This document shows positions 34,339-43,181 of a stretch of DNA of 64,000 nucleotides, one piece after another (position 1 is the first letter of the stretch; each line of letters starts with the position of its first letter). The position numbers and the translations under genes were made by a program. Below the pieces are notes generated by a model. That model had not been told where the DNA came from. It saw only the letters and a program-made list of their open reading frames with translations, and ran no database searches. Origin of the DNA: Bradyrhizobium nanningense (GTDB lineage: Bacteria > Pseudomonadota > Alphaproteobacteria > Rhizobiales > Xanthobacteraceae); NCBI RefSeq assembly GCF_004114535.1, contig NZ_LBJC01000031.1, positions 17,851-81,850 of the forward strand, given 5' to 3'.

Positions 34339-35247
34339 TCAATTCACCACATAAACGTCGGGATCGGCGCTGGAGCTCGGCTTCTTGAAGGCGTTGCGCA
34401 AGGCGGACGACATCGGAACGTTATAGTTGAGCCCGTTCGGCGGCGTCGGCGATTGCAGCCATTTCTTGTAGAGCACCTCGATCTCAGGGCTTGCGTAGAG
34501 CTCCGCGGTGGCGCGATCGGCGAGCGCCTTGAACGGCGCATCCTCCCGCCTCAGCATGATGCCGTAAGGCTCCGGCTTGGAGAACGCCTCCTCGCTGATC
34601 ATGAAGGCCTGCGGCTCCTTCGAGCGCGCGATCGCGACCGCGAGCTGTACGTCGTCGAGGGCGTAGGCCTGGGCGCGATCGGTCTCCAGCAGCAGGAAGG
34701 CCTCGGCCTGGTCCTTGGCCGGCATGATGTTGATGCCGAGATTGCGCTCGGTGTTGACCTTGGCGAGCTGCGTCAGGTTGACCGAGCCGGCCACGGCCGT
34801 GACCGCCTTGCCTTTGAGGTCGTCGATGGTGTTGATCTTCGCGGCCTTCTTGGCGGCGAAGCGCGTCGCGCTGAGGAAATGCGTGTTGGTGAAGGCGACC
34901 TGCTTCTGGCGGTCGGCGTTGTTGGTGGTGGCCGAGCAGTGCAGATCGAGCGTGCCGTTGACCATCAGCGGGATGCGGTTCGACGAGGTCACGGCGAGCG
35001 TGTCGACGGCGATGTCGGGCATGCCCAGCTGCTTCTTCACGGCCTCGACGATCCTGAGGCAGATGTCCATGGCAAAGCCGACCGGCTTTTGGTTGCCGTC
35101 GAGATAGCTGAACGGGACCGAGGCCTCCTGATAGCCGAGCGTGATCTTCTTGGTCTCTTTGACCTTCTGGAGGGTACCCGACAGATCTTCGGCCGAGGCT
35201 GCACTCGCAAGACATGTCAGGGCCAGGATAACAATAGGTAGACGCAT
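34339..35247 (-). CDS. amino-acid-type ABC periplasmic binding protein
   Basis: A 302-residue family 3 solute-binding protein. Signal peptide MRLPIVILALTCLASAASAE, then the domain-1 LGYQEASVPFSYLDGNQKPV, the hinge segment DLHCSATTNNADRQKQVAFT and DDLKGKAVTAVAGSVN; this is the layout of glutamate/aspartate or polar amino acid receptors (GltI-like). No permease or ATPase gene is in the window, so it must work with a distant system. It is convergent with the dehydrogenase operon. Confidence 0.87.
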   Translation of the reverse strand: MRLPIVILALTCLASAASAEDLSGTLQKVKETKKITLGYQEASVPFSYLDGNQKPVGFAMDICLRIVEAVKKQLGMPDIAVDTLAVTSSNRIPLMVNGTLDLHCSATTNNADRQKQVAFTNTHFLSATRFAAKKAAKINTIDDLKGKAVTAVAGSVNLTQLAKVNTERNLGINIMPAKDQAEAFLLLETDRAQAYALDDVQLAVAIARSKEPQAFMISEEAFSKPEPYGIMLRREDAPFKALADRATAELYASPEIEVLYKKWLQSPTPPNGLNYNVPMSSALRNAFKKPSSSADPDVYVVN

Positions 35248-35379
35248 CGGCTGCTCCTCGAGGGGGCTGGCGCCTCCATGCCGGGCGCAAGCGCGGAATT
35301 TGATAGCGCGGCCTCGCTCCAGCCGCCAGATGTGCTTGCGCCTATCAGCTATCGCAGCCTTTGATATGAAGAGTGGCCC

Positions 35380-35799
35380 TTACGCGTCGATGCCGCGCTG
35401 GACCAGGATGCGCTCGGCACTGTCGTTCCAGACGTCCATCTTGGTGATCTTGCCATTGCGTACCACGAAGCGGTCGACGTAACGGTTGCCCTCGAACGGA
35501 GTGCCATCCATCCATTCGCCGTAGAGCGTGCCGACGCTGTAAACTACGGTCTCGCCGTCGCCGGGGCAGACGTCGAACCGGTCCATCCTCTTCTTGACCC
35601 AGCGGTAGCGCTTGGCGTTAAAAGCGGTCGGGCCGCGCGGATGATCGAACGTGCGCCCGCCGGTGAAGGTGATCACGGTGCCCGGCGCCATATAGGCCGC
35701 TGCAGCGTCCGGATCGGGAATCATCGAAGCCGTGAGATAGGCCTCGACGATCGCAGCGTCGGACAATTGAGCGTTTTCGGCTCTTGCGGCAACGGACAT
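35380..35799 (-). CDS. SnoaL/NTF2-like small protein
   Basis: A 139-residue protein with the cone-shaped alpha+beta (SnoaL/NTF2-like) pattern: an N-terminal helix pair (DAAIVEAYLTASMIPDPDAA), FTGGRTFDHPRGPTAF, and beta strands ending GNRYVDRFVVRNGKITKMDV and W. Members are isomerases, dehydratases, cyclases or ligand-binding proteins; no catalytic residues are diagnostic here. The internal ATG at MSVAARAEN is favoured. It is divergent from the amidohydrolase with about 145 bases between. Confidence 0.75.
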   Translation of the reverse strand: MSVAARAENAQLSDAAIVEAYLTASMIPDPDAAAAYMAPGTVITFTGGRTFDHPRGPTAFNAKRYRWVKKRMDRFDVCPGDGETVVYSVGTLYGEWMDGTPFEGNRYVDRFVVRNGKITKMDVWNDSAERILVQRGIDA

Positions 35800-35944
35800 G
35801 GCTGACTCTCCGGCGGATTCGCGGAATATTACGGCCACACGCGCGAAATCCGTGCATATATTTTGAACATTTGCCTCGCTACACTGCCGACAATCTGGAG
35901 CCGCCGATCCCGGCTGATTGCTCTAAATTACGTCCGCAAGAGCC

Positions 35945-37186
35945 ATGATCACCCAGCCCGCCTTCGACCTGATCTTCCGTAGCGCATTGTTGCGATCATC
36001 CGCCACGCCCGTCGATATCGGCATGAAAGGCGGCCGGATCGCCGCGATCGAGCCAAAGCTCGCCTGCGAAGCGGTCGAGGTCGATATCGGCGGGCGTCTA
36101 ACCCTGCCCGGCTTCGTCGACACCCACATCCATCTCGACAAGGCCTGCCTGCTCGACCGCTGTGGGCATGATCACGGCAGTCTCGGCGACGCTATCCGGG
36201 CGGTGTCGGCGATGAAGCGCGACTTCACCGTTGAGGACGTCTACGCCCGCGGCGCCAAGGTGCTCGAGCGCGCGATCGTGCGCGGCACGACGCGCATGCG
36301 CACGCATGTGGAGATCGATCCACGGATCGGCCTGCGCAGCTTCGAAGCAGTGAAGGCGCTGAGGCGCGATTACGCCTGGGCGATCGACCTGTCGCTCTGC
36401 GTCTTCCCGCAGGAAGGCCTGACCAACGATCCCGGGGCTGAGGACCTGCTGATCCAGTCCTTGCGCGACGGCGGCGACGTGATCGGCGGCTGTCCTTATA
36501 CCGACACCGATCCGGACGCGCATCTCGAGCGCATCTTCGATCTCGCGCAGAAGTTTGACGTCGATGTCGATCTTCACCTGGATTTCGATCTCGATCCCTC
36601 CTGGTTCCACCTCGACGAGGTCTGCCGGCAGACCGAGCGGCGCAACTATCACGGGCGGGTCACGATCGGCCATGCGACAAAGCTCTCGGCCCTGCCGCCG
36701 GAGCGAATGAAGGCTGCCACCGCGCAACTGACAAGAGCCGGCGTCGCCGTCACCGTGCTGCCGGCGACCGATCTCTATTTGATGGGGCGCGAGGCCACCC
36801 ACAACGCGCCGCGCGGGCTGACACTCGCCCACAAGCTCGCGGGCGATGGCGTCGTGTGCTCGGTCGCGACCAACAACGTGCTCAATCCCTTCACACCGTT
36901 CGGCGACGCCTCGCTGCTGCGGATGGCGAACTTCTACGCCAATGTCGCGCACGCCTCCGTGAACGATTTCGACACCTGCCTCGATCTCGTGACCGAACAG
37001 CCGGCACGGCTGATGAACCTCGACGATTACGGCATCAAGGTCGGCAATCCCGCCGATCTCATCGTGCTCGATACGCAAGACAGCCGCTTCGCCGTCGCCG
37101 AGCTGCCAGACATCATGATGGGCTTCAAGCGCGGCCGGCAGACCTTTGAGCGGCAGCGGCCCGTTCTGTTCCGGCCCGGGAGCTGA
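35945..37186 (+). CDS. cytosine-deaminase-like amidohydrolase
   Basis: A 413-residue cytosine-deaminase/AtzC-type metal hydrolase. Zinc ligands: DTHIHLDKA (HxH), DLHLDFDLDPSWF and a GHATKLS histidine, and an Asp in VATNNVLNPFTPFGDAS. The C-terminal beta-sandwich half returns in GNPADLIVLDT. The group includes cytosine and creatinine deaminases and ring hydrolases such as N-isopropylammelide aminohydrolase; the conserved NNV-NPFTP-GD is shared with cytosine deaminases. The substrate is probably a cyclic N-compound. The adjacent orphan amino-acid-type receptor might deliver it. Confidence 0.85.
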   Translation: MITQPAFDLIFRSALLRSSATPVDIGMKGGRIAAIEPKLACEAVEVDIGGRLTLPGFVDTHIHLDKACLLDRCGHDHGSLGDAIRAVSAMKRDFTVEDVYARGAKVLERAIVRGTTRMRTHVEIDPRIGLRSFEAVKALRRDYAWAIDLSLCVFPQEGLTNDPGAEDLLIQSLRDGGDVIGGCPYTDTDPDAHLERIFDLAQKFDVDVDLHLDFDLDPSWFHLDEVCRQTERRNYHGRVTIGHATKLSALPPERMKAATAQLTRAGVAVTVLPATDLYLMGREATHNAPRGLTLAHKLAGDGVVCSVATNNVLNPFTPFGDASLLRMANFYANVAHASVNDFDTCLDLVTEQPARLMNLDDYGIKVGNPADLIVLDTQDSRFAVAELPDIMMGFKRGRQTFERQRPVLFRPGS

Positions 37187-37393
37187 TCGCGTTTCCAGCC
37201 GAAACTCCAATGGTAAAATCGTGGGGAAACGCGGCCGATCATCGGGCGTTTCGCGCTGATTTTGCCGCGGATCTTTCCTCAAATCCGAGTCCGGTAGAAT
37301 CCCGGACCGTAGCTGCGCGCATTGCACAAGAGGCCGTCCGGATCATACTAAGGGGCGCTCTGAACCATCTGGGTTCAGTGGGGAAGTCTGTCT

Positions 37394-37714
37394 ATGTTCA
37401 GCGCATTCAGCAGCAACGATTATCGCTCCAATCGGGCCAACACGCCTGCGGAATCGGCCGTCAAACGATTGAATGGAATCGGCGAAGTCCTATCGAGCCT
37501 CGATATCTCGGCGATCCACACGCAGGACGACATGACCCGCGCGCTCTGGACGCTCGATACCGCCGACAAGTGCATCCGCATGATCCTTTCGGAGTTTCGC
37601 ACGGCGCCTGCCAAGGAGCAGGTCGTCCGCAAGGCCAAGAGCCTGATCGGTCTGATCGAGCTCGCCCGCGACGAAATCTCGAACTATCGCGACGACGGCA
37701 GGGTGTTGAGCTGA
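37394..37714 (+). CDS. hypothetical helical protein
   Basis: A 106-residue mostly helical protein (ESAVKRLNGIGEVLSSLDIS; DTADKCIRMILSEFRTAPAK) with a polar end. No signal peptide or membrane helix. I do not recognise a family. It lies between the amidohydrolase and the convergent DUF1932 dehydrogenase. It may be an isolated gene with its own promoter in the 200-base gap upstream, where no motif stands out. Confidence 0.55.
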   Translation: MFSAFSSNDYRSNRANTPAESAVKRLNGIGEVLSSLDISAIHTQDDMTRALWTLDTADKCIRMILSEFRTAPAKEQVVRKAKSLIGLIELARDEISNYRDDGRVLS

Positions 37715-37730
37715 ACGCACGCGTTCGGCG

Positions 37731-38645
37731 TCAGCGCTTGATCTTCGCCAGTATCCGGTCTGCCTCGGTACGCCAATCAGCGCTGCGGGCGAATTCCTTG
37801 GTGCCCCTGGCGCCGAACAGCCCTTCATCGGCGAGGTCAGCCACCCACGCCTGCCGTTCAGCAGTGCCTTGCGCGGACCATGGTGTCAGTCCCGCCTCAC
37901 GTACGGTCTCGGCAACCTCCCGCACTTCCTCGGCACGCCGGCGTCCGTGCTCGATCACGCGCTGGAAGAAATAGGCGCCCTGCTTCTCCCAGTTGATCCC
38001 GGGAAACGTCTCCGCGAGCGAGGCCAGCACGGCATCCTCGACCCCATAGGCGCGCGCGGTCGTGAAACTCTCGATGACCATGGCCTCAAGACCCTTGATC
38101 ATGATGCTGCGGCACATCTTCACCGCGGAGGACACACCGAGCTCGTCGCTCGCAACCTTCGCGGCAAAGCCGATCGCGTTCAAAAGCGGCTCGATCTCCC
38201 TCGCGCCGGGACCGCCGAGCAGCAGCGGCACCTTGATGCGATAGGGCGGCACCGAGGTCATCACCGCGCCCTCGACATAGCGACCGCCTCCGCCATCGAT
38301 CAGGGCTGACGCACGCTGCTTGGCGCCGGGAGAGGCCGAATTGAAATCGAGGAACCAGGTGCCCTGGTTGATCGCGGCGGCACAGGCCTTTGCCACCGGC
38401 ACGGCCTGGCTGGCGGTGACGGCGGAGATGATGAAGTCGCATTTCGCAGTCAGTTCGGCGTGCGAAACCGCGAGCGTCACACCGAATTTTGCCGCATGCT
38501 GCTTCAGCGAGGTACCCTGCTCGCTTCCGAGCTTGATGTCGTAGGCTAAGACCTTGATATCCTGCTGACGCAAATCCTCGGCCAGGATCCGGCCGACCTC
38601 GCCATACCCAACCAGCCCGATCTGCCAGCGCTTCGGATCGGCCAT
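37731..38645 (-). CDS. NAD(P)-dependent dehydrogenase with DUF1932 domain
   Basis: A 304-residue protein of the 6-phosphogluconate/3-hydroxyisobutyrate dehydrogenase clan. The N-terminal Rossmann motif is IGLVGYGEVGRILAEDL, and the C-terminal all-helical DUF1932 domain has SSAVKMCRSIMIKGLEAMVI with the catalytic lysine. The family acts on beta-hydroxyacids, but DUF1932 members are poorly characterised. It is the last gene of the LigI-GalB-GalC operon: its start overlaps the preceding stop by one base (TGATG). That places it in aromatic lower-pathway metabolism; it may oxidise a hydroxyacid intermediate such as 4-carboxy-4-hydroxy-2-oxoadipate or an entry substrate. Confidence 0.82.
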   Translation of the reverse strand: MADPKRWQIGLVGYGEVGRILAEDLRQQDIKVLAYDIKLGSEQGTSLKQHAAKFGVTLAVSHAELTAKCDFIISAVTASQAVPVAKACAAAINQGTWFLDFNSASPGAKQRASALIDGGGGRYVEGAVMTSVPPYRIKVPLLLGGPGAREIEPLLNAIGFAAKVASDELGVSSAVKMCRSIMIKGLEAMVIESFTTARAYGVEDAVLASLAETFPGINWEKQGAYFFQRVIEHGRRRAEEVREVAETVREAGLTPWSAQGTAERQAWVADLADEGLFGARGTKEFARSADWRTEADRILAKIKR

Positions 38646-39514
38646 CAGTTCAATCCTCGTGTCGTCTCGTCGAACAGCTCCTCGACCGCATAGCGGCGCG
38701 GGATCAGCGCCTGCTGGAAGGCGTAGTCGACAATCAGCTCGAGCGGCTTCCTGTTGGCCTCGATCCCGAACGCAACGAGATCGGGTGCGGTCGCAAGCCC
38801 TACCTGCTCCTTGTTCCGCTTGAGCAGATCATAAACGCCCGCGACCACGTCAGGACGGGATTTTGCGAGCTGCTCGGTCACGACCACGAGATGATTGACG
38901 GGCACGACGCCGCGATGGGCATACCATTTGGCGGCCTCCGCGGCCGGATCGGGGAAGAGTGGTTTCAGCTTGGGATCGTTCGAAGTCTCGCCAAGCACGG
39001 CATCGAGCTCGCCGTCGAGCAGCATTTGCAGGATCTTCTTGTCCTTGGCCGCGCGCTCGGTGGTGTCGACATATTCCGCCACGTGCGGATCCTCGAAGGT
39101 GATCCAACGGATCTTGTCGAGGTTGACGCCGTAGTCGTTGGCGAGGATGCCCCTGATCCAGGCGCCGGTCGTCGTCGTGAACGACCGGATACCGACGCGC
39201 TTGCCTTCGAGATCGGACGGTCCGAACGATCCACGTGCAGGATCGTAGAGCGCATAGGAATGCTGGAAGCGCCCGAGCATGGCCGCCGGCAACAGGACCA
39301 GCGGCTTGCCATGCGCCTTCGCCATTAGAAAGGTGACGATCGCCATCTCGCAGACGTCGAAGGCCTGCTCCCTCACCATCGGCTTGAACGCGGTGTTGGT
39401 CGGCGTGTACTCGATGAAGTCCAGGTCGAAGAGGTCGGAGCGCAGCGCGCCGCTCTTCACCGCCTGCACATGGGGGTGACTGCCGAGCACGGCCTTCAGC
39501 TTGAGACGATCCAT
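38645..39514 (-). CDS. Pht5-like (4,5-dihydroxyphthalate decarboxylase family) protein
   Basis: A 289-residue protein of the periplasmic-binding-protein-like fold (SBP/NMT1-like) that includes 4,5-dihydroxyphthalate decarboxylase. No signal peptide is visible (MDRLKLKAVLGSHPHV), so it is a cytosolic enzyme rather than a receptor. FEDPHVAEYVD, VGIRSFTTTTGAWIRGIL and PVNHLVVVTEQLAKSRPDV are the family-like blocks. Pht5 removes one carboxylate from 4,5-dihydroxyphthalate to give protocatechuate. In this operon, with LigI/GalB/GalC-type enzymes but no dioxygenase, it may decarboxylate a di- or tri-carboxylated aromatic or a ring-cleavage product. It is followed by an overlapping dehydrogenase gene. 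Confidence 0.72.
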   Translation of the reverse strand: MDRLKLKAVLGSHPHVQAVKSGALRSDLFDLDFIEYTPTNTAFKPMVREQAFDVCEMAIVTFLMAKAHGKPLVLLPAAMLGRFQHSYALYDPARGSFGPSDLEGKRVGIRSFTTTTGAWIRGILANDYGVNLDKIRWITFEDPHVAEYVDTTERAAKDKKILQMLLDGELDAVLGETSNDPKLKPLFPDPAAEAAKWYAHRGVVPVNHLVVVTEQLAKSRPDVVAGVYDLLKRNKEQVGLATAPDLVAFGIEANRKPLELIVDYAFQQALIPRRYAVEELFDETTRGLN

Positions 39515-39538
39515 CCACCCGCTCCGCTTGTCTTCGCC

Positions 39539-40222
39539 TTAGACGTCCTCGGGATTGTCGACATAGACGAGCCCGGCCTTCGCCAGCGCCTCCCGCATGT
39601 TGTACATGTCGAGCCCGAGTTCGCCCGAGGCCAGGCGCTTGCGCTTGCCGCCCTCGTCCGCGTTGCGCTTCTTCGCCTTCTCGGCGACCTCGGCTGCATA
39701 ACGCTTCGGCACGACGACGACGCCATCGTCATCGGCCACGACGATGTCGCCGGGGTCGACGTTGACGCCGGCGCAGACCACGGGAACGTTGACCGAACCG
39801 AGCGTGGCCTTGACGGTGCCTTTAGCCGAGACCGCACGCGACCACACCGGAAACCTCATCTCGTGCAGCGCCTTGACGTCACGGCAACCGGCATCGATGA
39901 TCAGCCCTTGCACGCCGCGCGCCCTAAGCGAGGTCGCCAGCAGTTCCCCGAACATGCCGTCGGTATTGTCGGTGGTGCAGCCGACAACGAGGACGTCACC
40001 CTTTTTGCACTGCTCGACGGCAACATGGATCATCCAATTGTCGCCGGGCTGCGCCAGCACGGTGACCGCGGGGCCGGCAATCGCAGCACCGGGCCAGACT
40101 GGCCGCAAATATGGCTTCATCAGGCCGATGCGGCCATAGGCCTCGTGAACGGTCGAGACGCCATATTCCGCCATGCCGGCGGGATCGGCGCGCCTGATGT
40201 TGCGAACGACGACCGGCTTCAT
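39539..40222 (-). CDS. galC: 4-carboxy-4-hydroxy-2-oxoadipate aldolase (LigK/GalC, RraA-like)
   Basis: A 227-residue class II aldolase of the RraA-like family. The active-site motif G-x20-R-D appears around [15 protein letters not shown], and [22 protein letters not shown] is the C-terminal signature of the LigK/HMG-CHA aldolase branch. It cleaves 4-carboxy-4-hydroxy-2-oxoadipate to pyruvate and oxaloacetate, the last step of the gallate and protocatechuate 4,5-cleavage pathways, and can decarboxylate oxaloacetate. The ATG at 40222 overlaps the stop of the GalB-like gene (ATGA) and is chosen over a longer start. Confidence 0.87.
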   Translation of the reverse strand: MKPVVVRNIRRADPAGMAEYGVSTVHEAYGRIGLMKPYLRPVWPGAAIAGPAVTVLAQPGDNWMIHVAVEQCKKGDVLVVGCTTDNTDGMFGELLATSLRARGVQGLIIDAGCRDVKALHEMRFPVWSRAVSAKGTVKATLGSVNVPVVCAGVNVDPGDIVVADDDGVVVVPKRYAAEVAEKAKKRNADEGGKRKRLASGELGLDMYNMREALAKAGLVYVDNPEDV

Positions 40223-40932
40223 GCCAGCTCCTCCGCAACCGTCGGGAACAGGCGCTGATAGGCCTCGCCATAGGTCATGGGCACGCCGGTGTTGCGGCTG
40301 CCCTGGATGCCGCGGTTGAGCGCGACGCGCTCGTAATAGCCCCATAGATGCTTCTGCGCGGCCAGGATCTGGAACGCTTCGTATTTCTCCTTCCAGACCT
40401 CGTCGATCTTGAGCAGCAGATCCGGCTTGTAATTGCACTGCTCGGGCTGATGCGGCTCGAACAGGAAGACCGGCGGCGCGGAGTATTTGTACTGCGCGCC
40501 GGGCTTGTGGCCCATCGCCTGCGCGACCACGCGCGTCTCCTGCGCGAAATGCGCCGCGTTCGGATGGTCGAAATTATAGGGGTCCTCCAGCGCGTGCGTC
40601 AGCACGAAGCTCGGATTGAGCTCGCGGTAGATGTCGACCATACGGTCGAAATGCGCCTCGGTGAGCTTCAGTGGATAGTCGCCGCAGTCGAAGAACTCGA
40701 TCTCGGCACCCAGCAGCTTCGCTGCGCGCTCCGCCTCGTCCTTACGCCCGGCCTTGACCGATTCCAGCGTCGCGCCCTTCTCCTTCCAGGCGAACTGGCT
40801 CTCGCCGCGCTCGCCGAAGGACAGGCAGACGATCTTCATGCGATAGCCCTTCTTCGCGTGCAGCGCGATGGCGCCGCCGGCGCGCCAGACGAAATCGCCG
40901 GGATGAGCGGTGACCACGAGACCTGTCTTCAT
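40219..40932 (-). CDS. galB: 4-oxalomesaconate hydratase, GalB type (PIG-L family)
   Basis: A 237-residue zinc hydrolase-fold (PIG-L/LmbE) protein. The metal motif [12 protein letters not shown] replaces the deacetylase AHPDDE; this D-F-V-W-R-A-G-G pattern is the mark of GalB, the Pseudomonas gallate-pathway 4-oxalomesaconate hydratase. The later FDHPNAAHF supplies another ligand. It hydrates the keto or enol form of 4-oxalomesaconate to 4-carboxy-4-hydroxy-2-oxoadipate, the substrate of the next enzyme encoded immediately downstream with a 4-base overlap. Its start is 66 bases after the carrier gene stop. Confidence 0.87.
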   Translation of the reverse strand: MKTGLVVTAHPGDFVWRAGGAIALHAKKGYRMKIVCLSFGERGESQFAWKEKGATLESVKAGRKDEAERAAKLLGAEIEFFDCGDYPLKLTEAHFDRMVDIYRELNPSFVLTHALEDPYNFDHPNAAHFAQETRVVAQAMGHKPGAQYKYSAPPVFLFEPHQPEQCNYKPDLLLKIDEVWKEKYEAFQILAAQKHLWGYYERVALNRGIQGSRNTGVPMTYGEAYQRLFPTVAEELA

Positions 40933-40998
40933 GGGACGAATTCCCTCTTTCGTTCGTAAGCATCATAGGCTCCCTGCCTCATGCAGGCAGCAAGTTCC

Positions 40999-42300
40999 TC
41001 AAGCCATTGCGGCGGCTTGTTCCTCACCGTCGAGCACGCGTCTCAGCCGATCGCCATCGAGCGCCCCTTCCCATTTCGCAATCGCGATCGTCGCGACCGC
41101 ATTCCCGATGAGATTAGTCGGCGTCAGCCCCTGCGACATCAGGCGGTGGATGCCCAGCACCAGCGCGACGCTCGTGACTGGGATGGTGCCGGTGGCAGAC
41201 AACGTCGCCGCCAGCACGACGAAGGCGGCGCCCGCGATGCCCGCCGCGCCCTTGGAGGTCACGAGTAGGATCAGCAGCAGCTCGATCTGCTCAGCGAGCC
41301 CGAACGGCGTGTTGGTTGCCTGCGCCAGGAACACCGTGGCCGCGGCGAGGTAGAGGCAGGTGCCGTCGAGATTGAAGGAATAGCCGGTCGGGATCACCAG
41401 TCCGACCACGCTCTTCTCGCAGCCGGCCTTCTCCAGCTTGATCAGCATCCGCGGCAGCACCGTCTCGGACGACGTCGTGGCGATGCAGATCAGCAGCTCC
41501 TCCCAGATGTAGCGAATCAGTTTCACCAGCGAAAAGCCGCAGAGCCGCGCCACCGGCCCGAGCGCCACGACGATGAACATCACGCAAGTCAGATAGAAGC
41601 CGCCCAGCAGTTTTCCGAGCGAAGCCAGCGAGCCGACGCCGAACTTGCCCACCGTGAAGGCAATGGCCCCGAACGCGCCGATCGGTGCCGCCCACATCAC
41701 GAAGCCGACGACCGCGAACACCATCTTTGCGGCGATATCGATCAGATGGACCAGTGGCGCGCCGTGCTTGCCGAGCTGCACCAATGCAAAGCCGCACAGC
41801 ACGGAAATGAACAGCACCTGGAGAATGTTGCCTTCGGCGAAGGCGCCGATGAAGGTCGCAGGCACGATGTTCATCAGGAACGGCACGAAGCCGATCGCAC
41901 CGGTCTGCTTGACGTAAGGCTCGATCGCGCTGGCATTGATGCTGGCGGGATCGATGTTCATGCCGACGCCGGGCTTGAGCAGATTGACCGCAATGAGGCC
42001 GATGATCAGCGCAATCGTGGTCATGATCTCGAAATAGACGATCGCTTTGACAGCGACGCGCCCGACGCGCGCCATATCGGCCATATGGGCGATGCCGTGC
42101 ACGACGGTGCAGAAGATGATCGGCGCGATCAGCATCCGGATCGCCTTGATGAAGGCGTCCCCGAACGGCTGCATCTTGGCGCCCGTCTCGGGACTGACGA
42201 TCCCAAGGGCGATGCCGGCCGCCATGGCGATCAGCACCTGGATCCAGAGCTCCTTCCACCAGGCGCGCCCGCTCGGCTTGTCGACCGAGAGCGCCGTCAT
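40999..42300 (-). CDS. DctA-like dicarboxylate:cation symporter
   Basis: A 433-residue DAACS-family carrier. It has eight membrane segments and two re-entrant loops with the serine-rich TTSSETVLPRM, SFNLDGTCLYLA and the LLVTSKGAAGIAGAAF segment shared with GltP/DctA. It imports C4-dicarboxylates or related acids with Na+ or H+. Coupling by a 4-base overlap to the LigI gene suggests it brings in the pathway substrate, perhaps a pyrone or aromatic dicarboxylate rather than succinate. Confidence 0.9.
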   Translation of the reverse strand: MTALSVDKPSGRAWWKELWIQVLIAMAAGIALGIVSPETGAKMQPFGDAFIKAIRMLIAPIIFCTVVHGIAHMADMARVGRVAVKAIVYFEIMTTIALIIGLIAVNLLKPGVGMNIDPASINASAIEPYVKQTGAIGFVPFLMNIVPATFIGAFAEGNILQVLFISVLCGFALVQLGKHGAPLVHLIDIAAKMVFAVVGFVMWAAPIGAFGAIAFTVGKFGVGSLASLGKLLGGFYLTCVMFIVVALGPVARLCGFSLVKLIRYIWEELLICIATTSSETVLPRMLIKLEKAGCEKSVVGLVIPTGYSFNLDGTCLYLAAATVFLAQATNTPFGLAEQIELLLILLVTSKGAAGIAGAAFVVLAATLSATGTIPVTSVALVLGIHRLMSQGLTPTNLIGNAVATIAIAKWEGALDGDRLRRVLDGEEQAAAMA

Positions 42301-43181
42301 CGGTCGAACTCGAACAGGCGCGCGGGATTATCGACGAGGATCTTCTGCTGAAGCTCCGGCTCCGGCGCGAGCAGCGGGATCAGATCGACCAGGTCGCCGT
42401 CGTTCGGCATCGCCTTGACGTTGGGGTGCGGCCAGTCGGTGCCCCAGATGACGCGGTCGGGCGCGGTCTCGACGATCTTTCGTCCAAACGGCACCGCGTC
42501 GGTGAACGGCGGGCCGGCCGAGGACACCCGCTCCGAACCGCAGATCTTGACCCAGCATTTCTCGTCGCGCTGCATCAGCTCGATCAGGATCTTGAACGGA
42601 AGTTGGTCGAGCCCGTCGGAGGCCTTTACCCGCCCCATATGGTCGATCGTGTAGCTCAGCGGCAACTTTGCCAGCATGTCGGCATAGTCCGGCAAATCGA
42701 TCGCGTCGAAATGCAGGTCGACGTGCCAGCCGAGCGGGCTGACCATCGCGATGACGCGATCGAACACACCCTTGTCGGGCACGCCGCCGAGATGGCGGAC
42801 GAAATTGAAACGGCAGCCGCGGAAGCCGCCCTCGTGCAGGACGCGAAGCCCGCGCTCGGTGATGGTGTCGTCGATATTGGCGACAGCACGATAGGCGCCG
42901 TTACTCTGCGCGATGGCATCGAGCGCCACACTGTTGTCGGTTCCGTGTACGCTGGCGTTCACGATGACGGCCCGCTCGACCCCGAGCTTGGCATGCAGGA
43001 TGCGAAAATCCTCGAGCGGCGCGTCCGGCGGCGTGTAGGAACGATCCGGCGCATAAGGATATTTCGCGCCGGGCCCGAAGATGTGGCAATGCGCATCGCA
43101 GGACAGCTTCGGCAGCTTGAACCTGGGCGTGCGCGTGTTCGGATCCGGCGGCGGAATAGTCGGCGTGTACATCATCGTCAT
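42297..43181 (-). CDS. 2-pyrone-4,6-dicarboxylate hydrolase family (LigI-like) amidohydrolase
   Basis: A 294-residue amidohydrolase-2 protein. The metal/active site is CDAHCHIFGP (HxH) near residue 30 and GTDWPHPN near 265. The order of blocks (YTPPDAPLEDF, RAVIVNASVHGTDNS, FRGCRFNFV) is that of LigI, which opens the pyrone ring of 2-pyrone-4,6-dicarboxylate to 4-oxalomesaconate, the substrate of the GalB-like hydratase in the same operon. This ties the operon to the 4,5-cleavage route. The ATG overlaps the stop of the broken paralogue upstream (TGATG). LigI is metal-independent in some species. Confidence 0.88.
   Translation of the reverse strand: MTMMYTPTIPPPDPNTRTPRFKLPKLSCDAHCHIFGPGAKYPYAPDRSYTPPDAPLEDFRILHAKLGVERAVIVNASVHGTDNSVALDAIAQSNGAYRAVANIDDTITERGLRVLHEGGFRGCRFNFVRHLGGVPDKGVFDRVIAMVSPLGWHVDLHFDAIDLPDYADMLAKLPLSYTIDHMGRVKASDGLDQLPFKILIELMQRDEKCWVKICGSERVSSAGPPFTDAVPFGRKIVETAPDRVIWGTDWPHPNVKAMPNDGDLVDLIPLLAPEPELQQKILVDNPARLFEFDR

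Noticed and set aside
36098-37327. A 409-codon minus-strand frame antisense to the cytosine-deaminase-like gene.
   Set aside because: Same shadow composition, and the plus-strand gene has clear metal motifs.
38645-39514. A periplasmic receptor of an ABC transporter.
   Set aside because: No signal peptide, and the blocks resemble the Pht5 decarboxylase branch that shares the receptor fold.
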